Below, one piece after another: positions 35,058 to 45,810 of a stretch of 64,000 nt of DNA. The notes beneath the pieces are model-generated. The model was not told the origin of the DNA, ran no database searches, and saw nothing but the letters and a program-made list of their open reading frames with translations. The translations under genes and the position numbers were made by a program. This stretch comes from Zhengitettix transpicula (taxonomy: Eukaryota > Arthropoda > Insecta > Orthoptera > Tetrigidae): assembly GCA_037074705.1 (NCBI GenBank), contig CM073594.1:77191009-77255008 (forward strand), in the 5' to 3' direction. Position 1 is the stretch's first letter. Every line of letters begins with the position of its first letter.

Positions 35058-35677
35058 TCATTTTAATATAATTAGATTTTAGCAAGGGTTGAGAGCTTGG
35101 TAAGTTGGGATTTTAGCAGGCGCCGCCGAGACGGGGAGATAATCGCTTCAGTCTGGAATTGGACACGTGTGATGTTAACCCTCGGAAGTTACCTGGACTG
35201 TCGCACCGTGGGAAACGTTCGCTGAAAATCCCAGAAATTTGAATTAACACGTGGCTGCCTGAACCAATGACATTTCTTGGTTCAGGAAAGATCGATCCTA
35301 AGATGATCGAGACGATCGATTTTTGACATCCAGCGAGGGGGCTTAAAAGAAAGTAAGAACACAGAAGGACAAACCGTCGCCAGCGACGGACGTGCAGCCC
35401 CAACTTGCAGTTTCGAGAGGACACTTGCAGTTTCGAGAGGACCCGGAGAGATCGAGGGTGCCACACGGTAACGGCCAGACATCAACGAAGGTAACTGCCA
35501 AGTACCTCAATCCTTGACGCGGCTAGGGGGAATTACCGTAGACCATGTTTAACTGAGATTAAGGGATCAGATTGTTTTGTCATGCTAACTGAACACTGTA
35601 CTTCTTTTATTTTAACTGTCCAAGTACAGTTAGATAAGTAATAAATTCTATAAACTATCCTTTACTTCACCACTACA
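35007..35677 (+). mobile_element. Solo LTR, second family (671 bp)
   Basis: Begins TGTAGCGCGATAG and ends CACCACTACA (TGTAG...CTACA ends), flanked by the 4-bp target duplication CTGA (35003-35006 and 35678-35681). It contains an (AT)n tract at its left end, a GC-rich interior (35080-35520) with a 20-bp tandem repeat ACTTGCAGTTTCGAGAGGAC at about 35402-35441, and AATAAATTC about 35 bp before the end, a plausible polyadenylation signal giving plus-strand sense. The uninterrupted site is preserved in unit 2 of the host element at 35936. Confidence 0.85.
35026..35054 (+). repeat. (AT)n microsatellite
   Basis: Uninterrupted AT dinucleotides within the solo LTR. Confidence 0.95.
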
Positions 35678-35710
35678 CTGAAGAGGTTCTGAAAGAGGAC
35701 GAAATGCCGT
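35678..35710 (+). other. Hammerhead-like motif in dimer unit 1
   Basis: CTGAAGA, one extra G, GTTCT, loop GAAAG, AGGAC, GAAATGCCG. CUGAAGA and GAAA are exact; the stem (GUUCU with AGGAC) pairs through with one G-U. Its first four bases CTGA are the LTR target duplication. Confidence 0.6.
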
Positions 35711-35935
35711 AGAATTAAATTTTGTTAATAAACAATAAAATGTTTCGTTGTTACAGATATGTTTTCAACATTATTAGACAAAAATTATACACGTATAAGA
35801 TAATTCTGATATGAAATATTTTTTTTATAAATGTACGGCCTCCAGGTCAGAAATTTTTTTATATTTATTAATAGTAAATATTGTAACCGAAATTTTATGC
35901 ACAAATTAAGTACAAAATTATTAAAAACTATCCAA

Positions 35936-35970
35936 CCTGAACAGGTCCTGAAAGAGGACGAAATGTCGTA
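35936..35970 (+). other. Hammerhead-like motif in dimer unit 2
   Basis: CCTGAACA, one G, GTCCT, loop GAAAG, AGGAC, GAAATGTCG. The stem is a perfect 5 bp. The core G of CUGANGA is C here. It shows what unit 1 looked like before the LTR landed. Confidence 0.6.
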
Positions 35971-36080
35971 AAATTAATTTTTGGTAATAAGCAAAAAAAT
36001 GTTTCGTTGTTACAAATGTCAAATATGTCTTCAACATTATTAGAAAAAATGTATACACGTATACAGATAATTCTGATAAT

Positions 36081-36357
36081 GATAAATAATTTTAACAGTC
36101 GTTCGGTATTCGCTTGGCTTATGGTTTGACGATACAAATTTTGAGTAGTTCACTTTGGATACAGAAACAGCTTACGAGTGAATATCCACACATTCCGGCC
36201 TGTATCGAGTGATGACAGGAGGGTAGTACTAGAACTGACGGGTATGAAAAACAAAAGTGGTCTGAAGTATAAAACTAAAGTTTGAAGACGCTACTTAGTT
36301 TTGTGTGCCATCAATAGTGAGCGCTCCCAGTGAAATTGTAAAAAATTCAAAAATTGT
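36081..36357. other. Unassigned sequence
   Basis: Lies between the Penelope-like dimer and the mariner; the mariner left end is not identifiable here. Confidence 0.3.
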
Positions 36358-36797
36358 TCATAGTTTTGTGTTGCAATACTTTCATTGGAAAGGTCTACTC
36401 TGGGGGAATCTACTCTTGGTTAACAACAATATAATATTAGGTGGGAGGATATAAACCAGGTTGTATGAGCTTCCAAGGCGAACACCGCAGTGGTTGACCA
36501 AATGAAACGGTGACTGAAATCCACCAAATGGTATTGGGTGACCGTCGGCTGAATGTACGCGAGCTACCGGGCGTTGGTCATAGTTTTGTGATGCAATACT
36601 TTCATTGGAAAGGTCTACTCTGGGGGAATCTACTCTTGGTTAACAACAATATAATATTAGGTGGGAGGATATAAACCAGGTTGTATGAGCTACCAAGGCG
36701 AACATCGCAGTGGTTGACCAAATGAAACGGTGACTGAAAACCACAAAATGGTATTGGGTGACCGTCGACTGAATGTACGCGAGCTACCGGACGTTGG
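36358..36797 (+). repeat. 220-bp tandem duplication inside mariner
   Basis: 36358-36577 and 36578-36797 are adjacent direct copies with about seven substitutions. Each starts TCATAGTTTTGTG and ends GAGCTACCGG then GCGTTGG or ACGTTGG. The duplication includes the end of the transposase DNA-binding region (EIHQMVLGDRRLNVREL). Confidence 0.95.
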
Positions 36798-37470
36798 AGG
36801 CGTTTCACAAACTGGTGTACATCGCATATTAACTGAAATTTTGTCTTACCATGGAAAAAAAAGCCCCTCGTCGTGAGGATGTTTCAATCTGGTGTTTGGT
36901 GATATTTCACAGCAATAAAGCCGACTATTTCAGGCGATTCATAACCATGGATGAAAAAATGGATCCATCACTTCACACGTGAGAGCATGGAACAGTCAAA
37001 ACACTGACAGGGGAAAAATCGACTCCAAAGAAGGTTCCATCTGTTGACATGGCGTCAGGCGTTTGGGATGCAAGTGGAATAATTTTCATGGATTATCTTC
37101 AAAAAGGAAGAACAATCAACGGTGATTATTATGCAAAGATATTGCAGCGTTTTAGTGATGAAATCAAGAAGAAACGGTCACATTTGATGAAAAAATTGGG
37201 ATTTTTCATCACAATACATCAGTTTTCACATCCATTATCACGATTCAATGAGTTAAAGTTGGAATTGCGTCCTCACGTACCATATTCGTCACATTTGTGG
37301 CTACATCGGATTAGTTTCTCTAACCACAAATGAAGAAAATGGCTCGGTTGCCAACATTGAAGAAGTGAAATCTGGATTCTATGGCTACTTTGAGGATTTG
37401 GATGATTATCACTTTAAGCAGGGTATTGAACGTCGCTGGGAATAGGAGACGATGTCCAGTAAAGAATAAC
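36500..37470 (+). pseudogene. Mariner transposase pseudogene, copy 2
   Basis: Translates in broken frames as DRRLNVREL, VSQTGVHRILTEIL (end of the helix-turn-helix domain), FITMDEK with WIHHFTRESMEQSKHW (first catalytic Asp retained in TMDE), INGDYYAKILQRFSDEIKKK, then a decayed second Asp box (HHNTSVFTS), and near the end FYGYFEDLDDYHFKQGIERR and W. It has many stops and frameshifts and no recognised terminal repeats. It is a different mariner lineage from the other two by sequence. It is preceded by the 220-bp tandem duplication. Confidence 0.85.
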
Positions 37471-38768
37471 TTTTTTTATAATTTATTTGTTAGGTCGACA
37501 CTTCTGGGACTACCGTCGTATGAAACGCATATCTACAGCCGACTTAAAATAAAAGCGATTTCTATAATATCGTTTCCGTGTGAATAGCTGGTAGATCGTT
37601 TTAAAGGGTAAGGTCCAAAGAGTAAGATCTAACTGGTTATTGATTTATTTTTTTGCTTTCCTGTCTCAAAAATTAAAGTTACGTTGAGAGTGATCCAATA
37701 TTGTAATAATAGCGTAGGTTCACTTGCTCTCATGCAGATATTCCAAAGATTTCACTTTTCGTTTCCGTGTGAATAGCTGGTAGTCCGTTTTAAAGAGTAA
37801 GGTCCACTAAGTGACTCAGTTGGTTCTACTAGATATTGACCGAGTTATCGTTCCACATTATACCGCCGTACGCTGATCAATTTCGGCGAGAGTGTCTGAG
37901 AGAAATTCGGAATAGTGATTACATAATTTTCCGTATGATTGCGGACGCGGCTAGTTTAGAAACCATTTGGCTGCGGAGACGTGTCTTTAACAAGTTATCC
38001 AGCGCTCGTCTTCTTCCATTTTGCTTTCCGAGATGAAAGCATACAGCGTAAACGCCAGTAATTAACCGACAGTCAGGCTCCTTAAACGGAAAATGTGGTG
38101 GAGCCATCGCACCTGTTCTAGCAGGTGTGGATTCCTGTGCGTTCCTTGTCGGCAATATTTCAGCGCTTGCTTGCTTTGCGCAATGGCGGCGGCTCGAGAT
38201 TGCCAATAAGAGACCGCTGCCGATAGCCTGTAATCCCGGTCCATCACGTTTTCAATCCGAGTCCGGGGCGTTATTTAATAAAACTTGTGATTACAGAGGC
38301 GCGGCTACCCGACACCCCAGAAACACGTGAGCCGCCGCTAAACTCAGGCCCGACCTCGACACGAACCCGGCCCCTTCACCAACCAACGACATATACACGC
38401 AATTGTTTCAACAAGCACATTACATCTGAAATTCATCCTCCTGCTTGCGAAAATGCAAATTTCGTGCACAAGTGACGAAACGTATTTTAACCATTTTTTA
38501 AATAACGACCTATGATAGAGTCTCGATGGATTGACCATTTTTCAGAGATTCTAACTATACTTTTCCTTACAAATAAAAAATTGGGTTGAGAATAATAATA
38601 TAGCAAAATACAGAACAAATCTTTGGTCATACGAGAAGGTATATGCGTAATATTCCGCACATATATTAAAGTCCAACTAAGAATGACGTTAACTTCGATC
38701 GCCAACGTCTTTCATAACATATAACTGGCTACAATAATAACAGTAGCCTTACTACGTTTTATTTAAAA
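37471..38768. other. Unassigned, with GC-richer single-copy island
   Basis: TTTCCGTGTGAATAGCTGGT recurs at 37566 and 37761, with GTTTTAAAG(G/A)GTAAGGTCCA after each, a local direct duplication 195 bp apart. 37830-38480 is a GC-richer, apparently unique block with many short chance frames on both strands. No exon could be supported; a conserved non-coding element is possible. Confidence 0.35.
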
Positions 38769-39679
38769 CTAGCTCAGTTGTGGCGTTGCCCGGGTATTTA
38801 TTAACCAGCACGTTTAATTAAGCTCACAAACTCCTTTAACCCCGGAATCGATACTAATCTGGATATTTTTTGCATTACTTTTAAGTAAACAGCTTCCACC
38901 ATAACCCGTATGGTAAGGGTGCTTCCCTCCCCTGTCTTTTGGAGTTGAAATTAGAGACTTAAAAAAATCTAGAATTACATTTTCAAATTCAACAACCCCG
39001 GAAATGTTTTATTCGACGCTAATAACGGCCAATTAGGAATGTTTTTAAATTCCGGAGGCGGTAGGTGTGTCTTAACCCCTCAGTGTTTGCTCCTGGATCG
39101 TAAGGAACATGTGTATAAATTTTGGAAATAAATTTGTCTACACATTTAGGATTGAATGCGGAAATTTGTTTCACTCGTAGGGGTTGAACTACATCTTAAC
39201 AAGTATGGTATATTCCAGAATTAAACTCAATGACTTCCATAACCCAGATTTAACACAATTCTCCGTTGTTTACTTTTATGTAAACATATCCACCCCCACT
39301 CCCAAAGCTAGGGGCTGAACTACAACTTAGCTGGCATAGTGAACGTCAGAATTAAACTCATGGATTTCTTTAAGCGTGGATTGATACTTATCTCGGCTGT
39401 TTCGCGTTATTTTATTTTAACGCTGATCCACATCTTAGTGGTGCTGTAAAGGGTTGAAATTATACACTTAAAACATCCGGATAGTGACTATTAATTTCAA
39501 CGACCCCAAAAATAAATTATTCGACGCTAGTATCGGCCGTTTTAGGGTGTTTTTAAAATCTCACCCCCGTTCACCCCTTCGAAAGCCCGACAGAAACCTT
39601 CGCGGGGTTGCGCGCAAAAACTCACCATAGTTTCATCGCAACCGCATGAAAGGTTTAGGATCACAGAGGGCAGACAGAC

Positions 39680-39723
<44 letters not shown>
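38769..39723 (-). mobile_element. Helitron-like element, family A, split by LTR
   Basis: The minus-strand 3' end is CTAG at 38769-38772 next to A at 38768 (T on the minus strand), followed by TGGCGTTGCCCGGG, a part-decayed hairpin. The interior has two or more subrepeats with TTCGACGCTAATA, CACCCC-type runs, and GTGTTTGCTCCTGGATCGTA then AGGAACATGTGTATAAA. A (TA)n tract at 39688-39723 marks the 5' side. The solo LTR at 39724-40700 sits in that tract, so the 5' end lies a little beyond 40700 and is not clear. Confidence 0.7.
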
Positions 39724-39726
<3 letters not shown>

Positions 39727-40700
39727 AATACTAATTAAGGAGGCCATTAATTGTTTAAATTATAATGAATTGTTAAGCGGCACCAATCATAAAGGACAAC
39801 AATGACGGCAAGCTCTTTGTCGGCGAGCTTTGTTGTGAACTGCGCGCATTGTACGGATGAGTAGTTGGTTGCAGTCTGGCGAATCTTATGTTCGAAAGAG
39901 GGAGCAGAATTTAGAAGTACGAACAGCGTGGTCCAAATATAGAAATTCAACTGAGAGACTTATATGTTAATCATTACATTTGTAAAAAGATTTGGACGGA
40001 GAGACAAGTTATAAAAAACCTGCAAAGCTGAAACAAAAGGTTTAGCGCCCCGTTCAGATACGTACGCGCTCCGAAATAACTTTTTCCGCAAAAGGGCATT
40101 GAAATTTAATACGTCCGACGGTTGACCGGAGTTGCAGATAATCGAGTTCCTGGAGGAATAATCCAAGAAATACAACCGTGTGTTTGTTCAAGTGTAGAGT
40201 CTGTGATTAATGGCCTTTTTGTGAATTGTGTCCCCAAGCTTCGAAAACGTTAAGTCTGGTACCAGCAGGACATTTATAAGTACAAACCAAAATAATTAAA
40301 TTCTGTAAACGGTAATTAAGGGTATAGTCAGATTTCGTTTCTTTTCATTTTGTTATATTTCGTATTCCGTCCGTTTCAATTTGTTTGAATTGTTAATTAT
40401 TTAATTTGATTGTTCTTACTTATCAAAACCAGTTAAAGACCCTGAGAATAAGAGTTATTAAATTTGATTGTTTGTAAAATATAAAAGTTTGTATTTTACC
40501 TTGAACGGCACAAATTATAAAATAAAAATTTGTTTGTAAATTTTGATTGAATTCGGCTTGCCAACCTAGGGCAAATCATTTGTAGAACTAAAACTAAAAA
40601 AACACCTGTTAAAATAATCTTTGGCAAATAAAGGTTTTTTTAATCTTAATAAATTTTGTTAATTAATATAATTTAATTACCTTCCCTTGTAATCATTACA
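39724..40700 (+). mobile_element. Solo LTR, family H copy 3 (977 bp)
   Basis: TGTAATACTAATTAAGGAGG ... CTTGTAATCATTACA, flanked by ATAT. It is the reverse orientation of copies 1 and 2: GGCCATTAATTGTTTAAATT is at the left and CCAGTTAAAGACCCTGAGAA at 40430. AATAAAGG near 40628 and a TTTATAAGTAC at about 40272 are plausible polyadenylation and TATA signals for plus-strand sense. It interrupts the (TA)n of a Helitron, so it is younger than that element. Confidence 0.82.
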
Positions 40701-43397
40701 ATATATATATTTATATACATGGATTTCGTCTACACTTTTATAATGTTTCGGTGCTCTAAACATTAACCACAAAGACTGTTTTCGTCTACAAATTTCTACG
40801 GTTGTAAATTAGGTAGCTGACTTTATTTTAACAAAAAATAGAGAGGTGACAAATTAAAAAATGTGGCCGAAAATCAGTATCACCCAGTTTCTAAGTAAGC
40901 CAGTACTCAAAACTTTTAGAAATTTTCAATTCAGAGTTACAAAAATGTCCGGTAAGACAGCAAATCCTGAAAATATTTTTAAATTCAGCAACAGAAATGC
41001 TTCTAGATTATATTTGTACTCCAAATAAAATGAAGTAGTCTAGTGTTACGAATATTTCATCCAATAACAGTTATGGATGTCTTCTTTAACGCTATTACCT
41101 TCACCGCATTCTTTACTTTTAAATTCTTTACATTATTCCCCCTGATGCCTCGTCAACACCAAGCGCGCTCGTCGAACAAGCGTTCGGAAACTTTTGCAAG
41201 TGATCGCAGAACGTCTGCGTCCATATTGGGCATGCAACAGTTGTTTGGTTCGTGAGTTTGATGTTATGTGCTACACCACCATTAGCAACCATTTTTACGG
41301 GAATAAGTAAGTAAAATAATAATACTACAACAGCGGTAGTGTTACCAATATTCTGGACCAACACGTAATGTTCAACATTTCGAATTCCGACTCCATAGTT
41401 TCCAGTAGCGTCTAATTTTTAAACGCGGAATAATTTAGTACCTAATAGACACACATTTCTAACACGAAAGTAGTGGCATATTTTTAATAAAATTAATTTT
41501 TGGAACAAGCCGCACATGATGGCAATATTTTATGTAAGGTCATTCGATACATTTTCATACTATGATACCCCTTATGTGTTTTTTAATAACCGTTTATTGT
41601 CATGTTTTTTTAAAAAAAATACTACCAAAAATGTACGAATACTATTTCTGTGTTAATATAAACTATTTGAAACTAATATTTTTAATTCCTGAATGGTTAA
41701 AATTTATTTTGATTTCGTTGCTTATGTCACCTGATTCAGCGTCATTGTATGGCACGGCATTGTTTCTACGTGCTTTTTGCTCGATAGCTCCAAGAAGTGG
41801 CAGTTTTCTGAGATTTTTGAGAAGGAGAGCGGTGAAGCGTAATAATGCGCATGCACATTTGTCATTCCAGTGGGAGGTCCTGAGCTACAGCCGCTTGTAG
41901 CACGGACATAGCCAGCTGGCCGCAATTGTGGGAGCGAGTGCGCCTCTAGTCTGGTAGTTGAAAGTCTTCTATATCGAAGCGGAAATTCGAACTGTTAAAC
42001 CTCAATTGTTATATAGGTTCCTAAAATGAAGAATAAATATTTCTTCCTAAATAAATGTATGTACTTAGCACATGATCACATATGCATCAGTCGCCACTGG
42101 TTGTTTGCAAACATTCACCAGAGTTCCCGATTATGCATACATTTTAATAACCACGCTGATAAGGTGGCGCGGATAACGATTAATAACATAGCGTTTCAAA
42201 ATTTCTTTTTGGGAGAGTTAAGAATAGAGGACTTATGATATAATTTTCCCATGAAACGTGATGCTGTTGCTTCGAAGGGCAGCTTTTTCAACTAAATGGA
42301 AACTAAAAAGGAAAACAAAATAAATCATGAGCTGTATAGTACCTTTTACTTGGTGAATTACAATAAATCTAACAGATGGAATAAAAAATTGAAATCATGC
42401 AAAATTGACATGGACAGGTGGCGACTGTTGTGATCAAAAAGGCAGGGGAATGTAAATAGATAATGACGCAATAGGAAATTTAACGTAGTGGAAGTTATTT
42501 GAGTGTTTATTACTGACTGGTTTTTGATTAAATAAAATTTGTATTGTTTAATAAATATTAACTTATCACTTGCACAATATTATATTCAATAAAATAGTCG
42601 AAAAGGAAGTTTTAAAATTATAATTTATTTAATGAAGATACTAGTTCGGTCCTAATGTGGATCCTCATAAGGCTTATTCAGTATATAGACATAAAAAATA
42701 GCAATATTAGATTCTTTCTTTTATTTGAATGTGATAAATTAAATAAGTAAAATCATTCTAAAAATTCAATAATGTTTCCTCTCGATCGCAAAACGTCTGT
42801 GGAATAAGAAAGAATTTTTGTTTTCTCTGAACAAAATACATTTCTACTTTTTATAAAATACCTTCTAAAGATCCCAAAGTTAGAGTGTTCCGTACTAAAT
42901 TTTTTTTAATTATTAAATTGTATCGTTTAATAAATTTTATTATAAATTTAACGCATTATTACATTTTCTTTTATTTGAATTCAATATAATAAATTAAATA
43001 ATTAATTATTATCCTACAATTAATTATGGACCCCATTCCACTTGTATGCCCGTATTCATTACCTAAGTTAACTTCATTAACCGGGAACGCTTGCAATAGA
43101 TTCAGACCCCTTCAGCGCCCACGTGCAAAGCAGAAAATGCAGCCCCCTCCCTTATCCTGTTAAACCTGACTAGACTTGTAGAAAGGTATTTTATTTTCGT
43201 TACTTGTGGGAGTGTATAAAACTAATAACTTTTACAGTCAAACAATTTTTGGTCATTACTAGAATTTTCAAAAAATTATTTATTTAAAACTTGGAGCTAA
43301 CGCCCGGCTACACAAGACAACCGTACCTTCCAGAGTACCTTAAAGAAGATCGATTATAAGAGCCAGTTCCTAGAAAGTAATCTAAAATGTAATAATA
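40701..43397. other. Long AT-rich stretch with GC-richer patches
   Basis: GC-richer patches lie at 41140-41300 and 41730-41960. The phrases TTTATTTGAAT and AAATTAAATAA recur near 42720 and 42970 in A/T-rich context. No gene or assignable element was seen. Confidence 0.3.
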
Positions 43398-43600
43398 TCA
43401 ATAAATAGTTCTCGGAATACACACGGGTTTTGCATGTTTATATTTACACGAACCGTTTCGACGACAGAAAGCACTGTCGTCATCTTCTAGTTCTTTCAGT
43501 CGTCGAAACGTTCCGTGTAAATATACATATGCAAAACCCGTGTGTATTCCGAGAACTATTTATTGAACAACTTCACCGGGAAAGACTTGAATCTTTAAAA
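43398..43600. repeat. Palindromic family E element
   Basis: Near-perfect 68-bp arms at 43398-43465 and 43499-43566 around a 33-bp centre, followed by the family E tail TTCACCGGGAAAGACTTGAA then TCTTTAAA. On the minus strand the left arm carries CTAGAAGAT, then GACGACAG, loop TGCTTT, CTGTCGTC, GAAACG (43454-43490): an 8-bp perfect stem abutting GAAACG. The right arm repeats only GTCGTCGAAACGTT. The structure looks like a head-to-head joining of one full and one truncated unit. Confidence 0.85.
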
Positions 43601-44155
43601 TGTAATATGTTTTTGAAATACTTCCACTTAAAATCATATAACTCAACATGATTTTGTTTATGTTGTGACGTTAATGGTGGCCTGTTCTAATGCTCGGTAT
43701 AAAACTAAAACTTTTGAACTATATATTTTGTATAATATTTCTCGATTTTATTTTAATTTTAATAGTAAGACGAGACAGGTGAATATGGCGCAATCAGAAA
43801 GCTCCTGTGAATAAAGATAATTTAATTTCATGGCTATAGTGGTTTTATTCCTTTAAAAATCTTAAACAATAGTCGTGAATTAATAATAGAATTTTAATAC
43901 GTTACTTATGGTATGCCATACGTTTAATACATATGTTCGACTTTATTTAGAGTATTTACTATCCAAAATTTGAGTAAAATAGGGTTTAAAATAAGGGAAT
44001 TTATGGCACATAAAAATGAATGTCCATAACTCGGCGTGAAAATACTTTAAAATTTTGTGAGTAATCAAATTTGAATGTTAATTTATATTAAAAATTTAAT
44101 TTAATTTCTATCTTGGAAATTTAATTACAATTCTAGCTCCCTGTACTATACAGTC
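43601..44155. other. AT-rich sequence, nothing recognised
   Basis: No supported feature. Confidence 0.35.
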
Positions 44156-44159
44156 AATT

Positions 44160-44945
44160 CTCGATCCTTCTCCCGCTATCGGAAGGTTGTGGGACAAGTA
44201 CCCAATGCCCGACCTACCTGATGCAGGTTTTTCTAGGGTTTGTCCTGCATTACTTTTAGGCGAATGCCGGGAAGGATCCTTAAAATATAGCCCGGGAGCT
44301 CTAGTTAACCCTTGGCTACCTTCCTCTACCCTTCCACATCCCCCCCTTACAAATTCCTTCCTATGCTATTAAAGGGGAGTTTTGCCACCAAGTGGATTAC
44401 CTTCATGTAGCCTCTTACCTAAAAAAAAGCGTTCCCATCTGAAGGAGGGAATTCTCTCGCAGGTGAACCTTCCCAGAGAGCTCTGGCGGAGGCTACCTTT
44501 GGGGATGCCTTCACATCTCTCTGGTTTTTTAAACTAAGGTTCCCACATGCCGAGGCACCTCGGCCTGTTTTGAGAGGTGTATGTTCCGCTGTCGCAAACT
44601 TTGGGCATACGGTAAGAGTCGTCCGCTATTCCTATTGGAATAGTCGGCCAGCTGCCTCCTAAACCGGTCAAGGCACGGTGAGGGAAAGCTGGGACCCCAC
44701 AGTTAATCCCTCTCCCGCCATCGGAAGGTCGTGGGACAAGTACCCAAAACCCGACCTACCTGATCCAAGTTTTTCTACGGTTTTCTCTGCATCACTTTTA
44801 GACGAATGCCGGGTAGGATCTCGAGTTAACCTTTGGCTACCTTCTTCTACCCTTCCGCATCCCCCCTTTGATATCCCTTGCTATGCTTTTTAAAGCGGAC
44901 TTGCCACCATGTGGATTATTCTCAAGACGCCTGTTTCCCTAAAAA
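44160..44945 (-). repeat. Family B, two tandem copies
   Basis: Reverse-oriented units at about 44160-44430 and 44520-44945, with CTTCCTATGCTATTAAAGGG, ACCTACCTGATGCAGG, CCCGGGAGCTCTAG, and in the second unit also GCCGAGGCACCTCGGCCTGT, TTTTGAGAGGTGTATGTTCC and AGCTGCCTCCTAAACCGG. The second unit is the longest copy on this strand. GCCGAGGCACCTCGGC is a self-complementary 16-mer at 44556-44571. Confidence 0.85.
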
Positions 44946-44989
44946 AAAGTGTAATGACATAGTAGGAAACTGTTGGTGCAATTTATGAT

Positions 44990-45300
44990 CATTTGTTTTC
45001 AATTACGATATTGTTCTGTTTGCCGCTCCCCTGCTGCAAGTGCCTCTCGCCCCCAGCGGCTCTTAAGACCGTCCACGATAGAGATGGTTCGGAACCGCTC
45101 TATAACGGGAGATGGCTCTTTGCTCCCCGCTACTTGTGAAGACTCCTGAGAATCGTTCAAAGAGCGTGGTCGAGACGCTCCGCTCGTGAGCGAGCTGTGA
45201 GCTGGCGCCCAGACGTGGAGGGTTGTCGCTCAAACAGCGGCACGCTACAGACAGGTCTGTATGACTCTTTGGAGCCGCTCCTCAGAAGGAGCCGTTTATT
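44990..45300. other. GC-rich block with GAGCGGCTC-like words
   Basis: GCCGCTCCCC, AACCGCTCTATAACGGGAG, GGAGCCGCTCCTC and AGGAGCCGTTTATTTGAA recur in both orientations, suggesting a decayed element with subterminal repeats. No terminal repeat or transposase could be defined. Confidence 0.35.
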
Positions 45301-45689
45301 TGAAATGACTCGCTTCGAATCGACCCATCTGTTGAAATCTCAACAACACTGACCGCAAGCGAACGACGAAAATCCTTTGGAGTTTTTCGGAAACAACGAC
45401 AAACACGAATAAACGTTCATTATCGTTTGTTGAGTGTAGACGAAAACGACCACACCACTCAAACATTTGGTTTACGAACCTTTGCAAATTCTTGGAAATG
45501 ATTTGCGCGTTTGGTGTGGACGAGGCTTTGGGTTGCGACGACCATGATGATTTTTCAGTGTTGCTGTATCGGGTATCAATTTATTCCACACATTTCCCAG
45601 CAAATAGTAAACTTGCGTTGATAATAATAATAATATAGGGCTTTCATTATTTGGCCAACTGTGTCGTTCAAAGCACAGAAAGAGTTCTC

Positions 45690-45810
45690 GCGTTTAAATC
45701 GCGACGTTTCGACGACCACGGTTTAATCGTTGCTGTACCCGTGTGGAAAGACGATAATTCTTTCTGCAGGAACTACACCGGGAAAGCCTTCGATCTTTAA
45801 CTAGTACCCT
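45690..45810. repeat. Family E relic
   Basis: AATCGCGACGTTTCGACGAC and the tail GGAACTACACCGGGAAAG, CCTTCGATCTTTAA match the ends of the family E copies at 43398-43600 and 60857-60987, with a diverged middle. Confidence 0.6.

Larger units (their letters stand above)
34873..36080 (+). mobile_element. Penelope-like 258-bp head-to-tail dimer, LTR-interrupted
   Basis: Unit 1 is 34873-35006 plus 35682-35813; unit 2 is about 35814-36080. Matching words are TTTATAAATGTAC (34891 and 35824), AATAGTAAATATTGTAACCG, AAACTATCCAACCTGA, GAAAGAGGACGAAATG, ATGTTTCGTTGTTAC and TTCAACATTATTAGA. After removing the 671-bp LTR and its 4-bp target duplication the repeat period is 258 bp. Each unit contains one hammerhead-like motif (35678-35710 and 35936-35970). 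No protein is encoded. Head-to-tail multimers with a ribozyme per unit are known for Penelope-like and related small elements; class assignment is inference. Confidence 0.75.

Noticed and set aside
39688..39723. (TA)n tract as a replication origin or regulatory element
   Set aside because: Similar tracts occur at the same place in other family A Helitrons and are better explained as part of the element.
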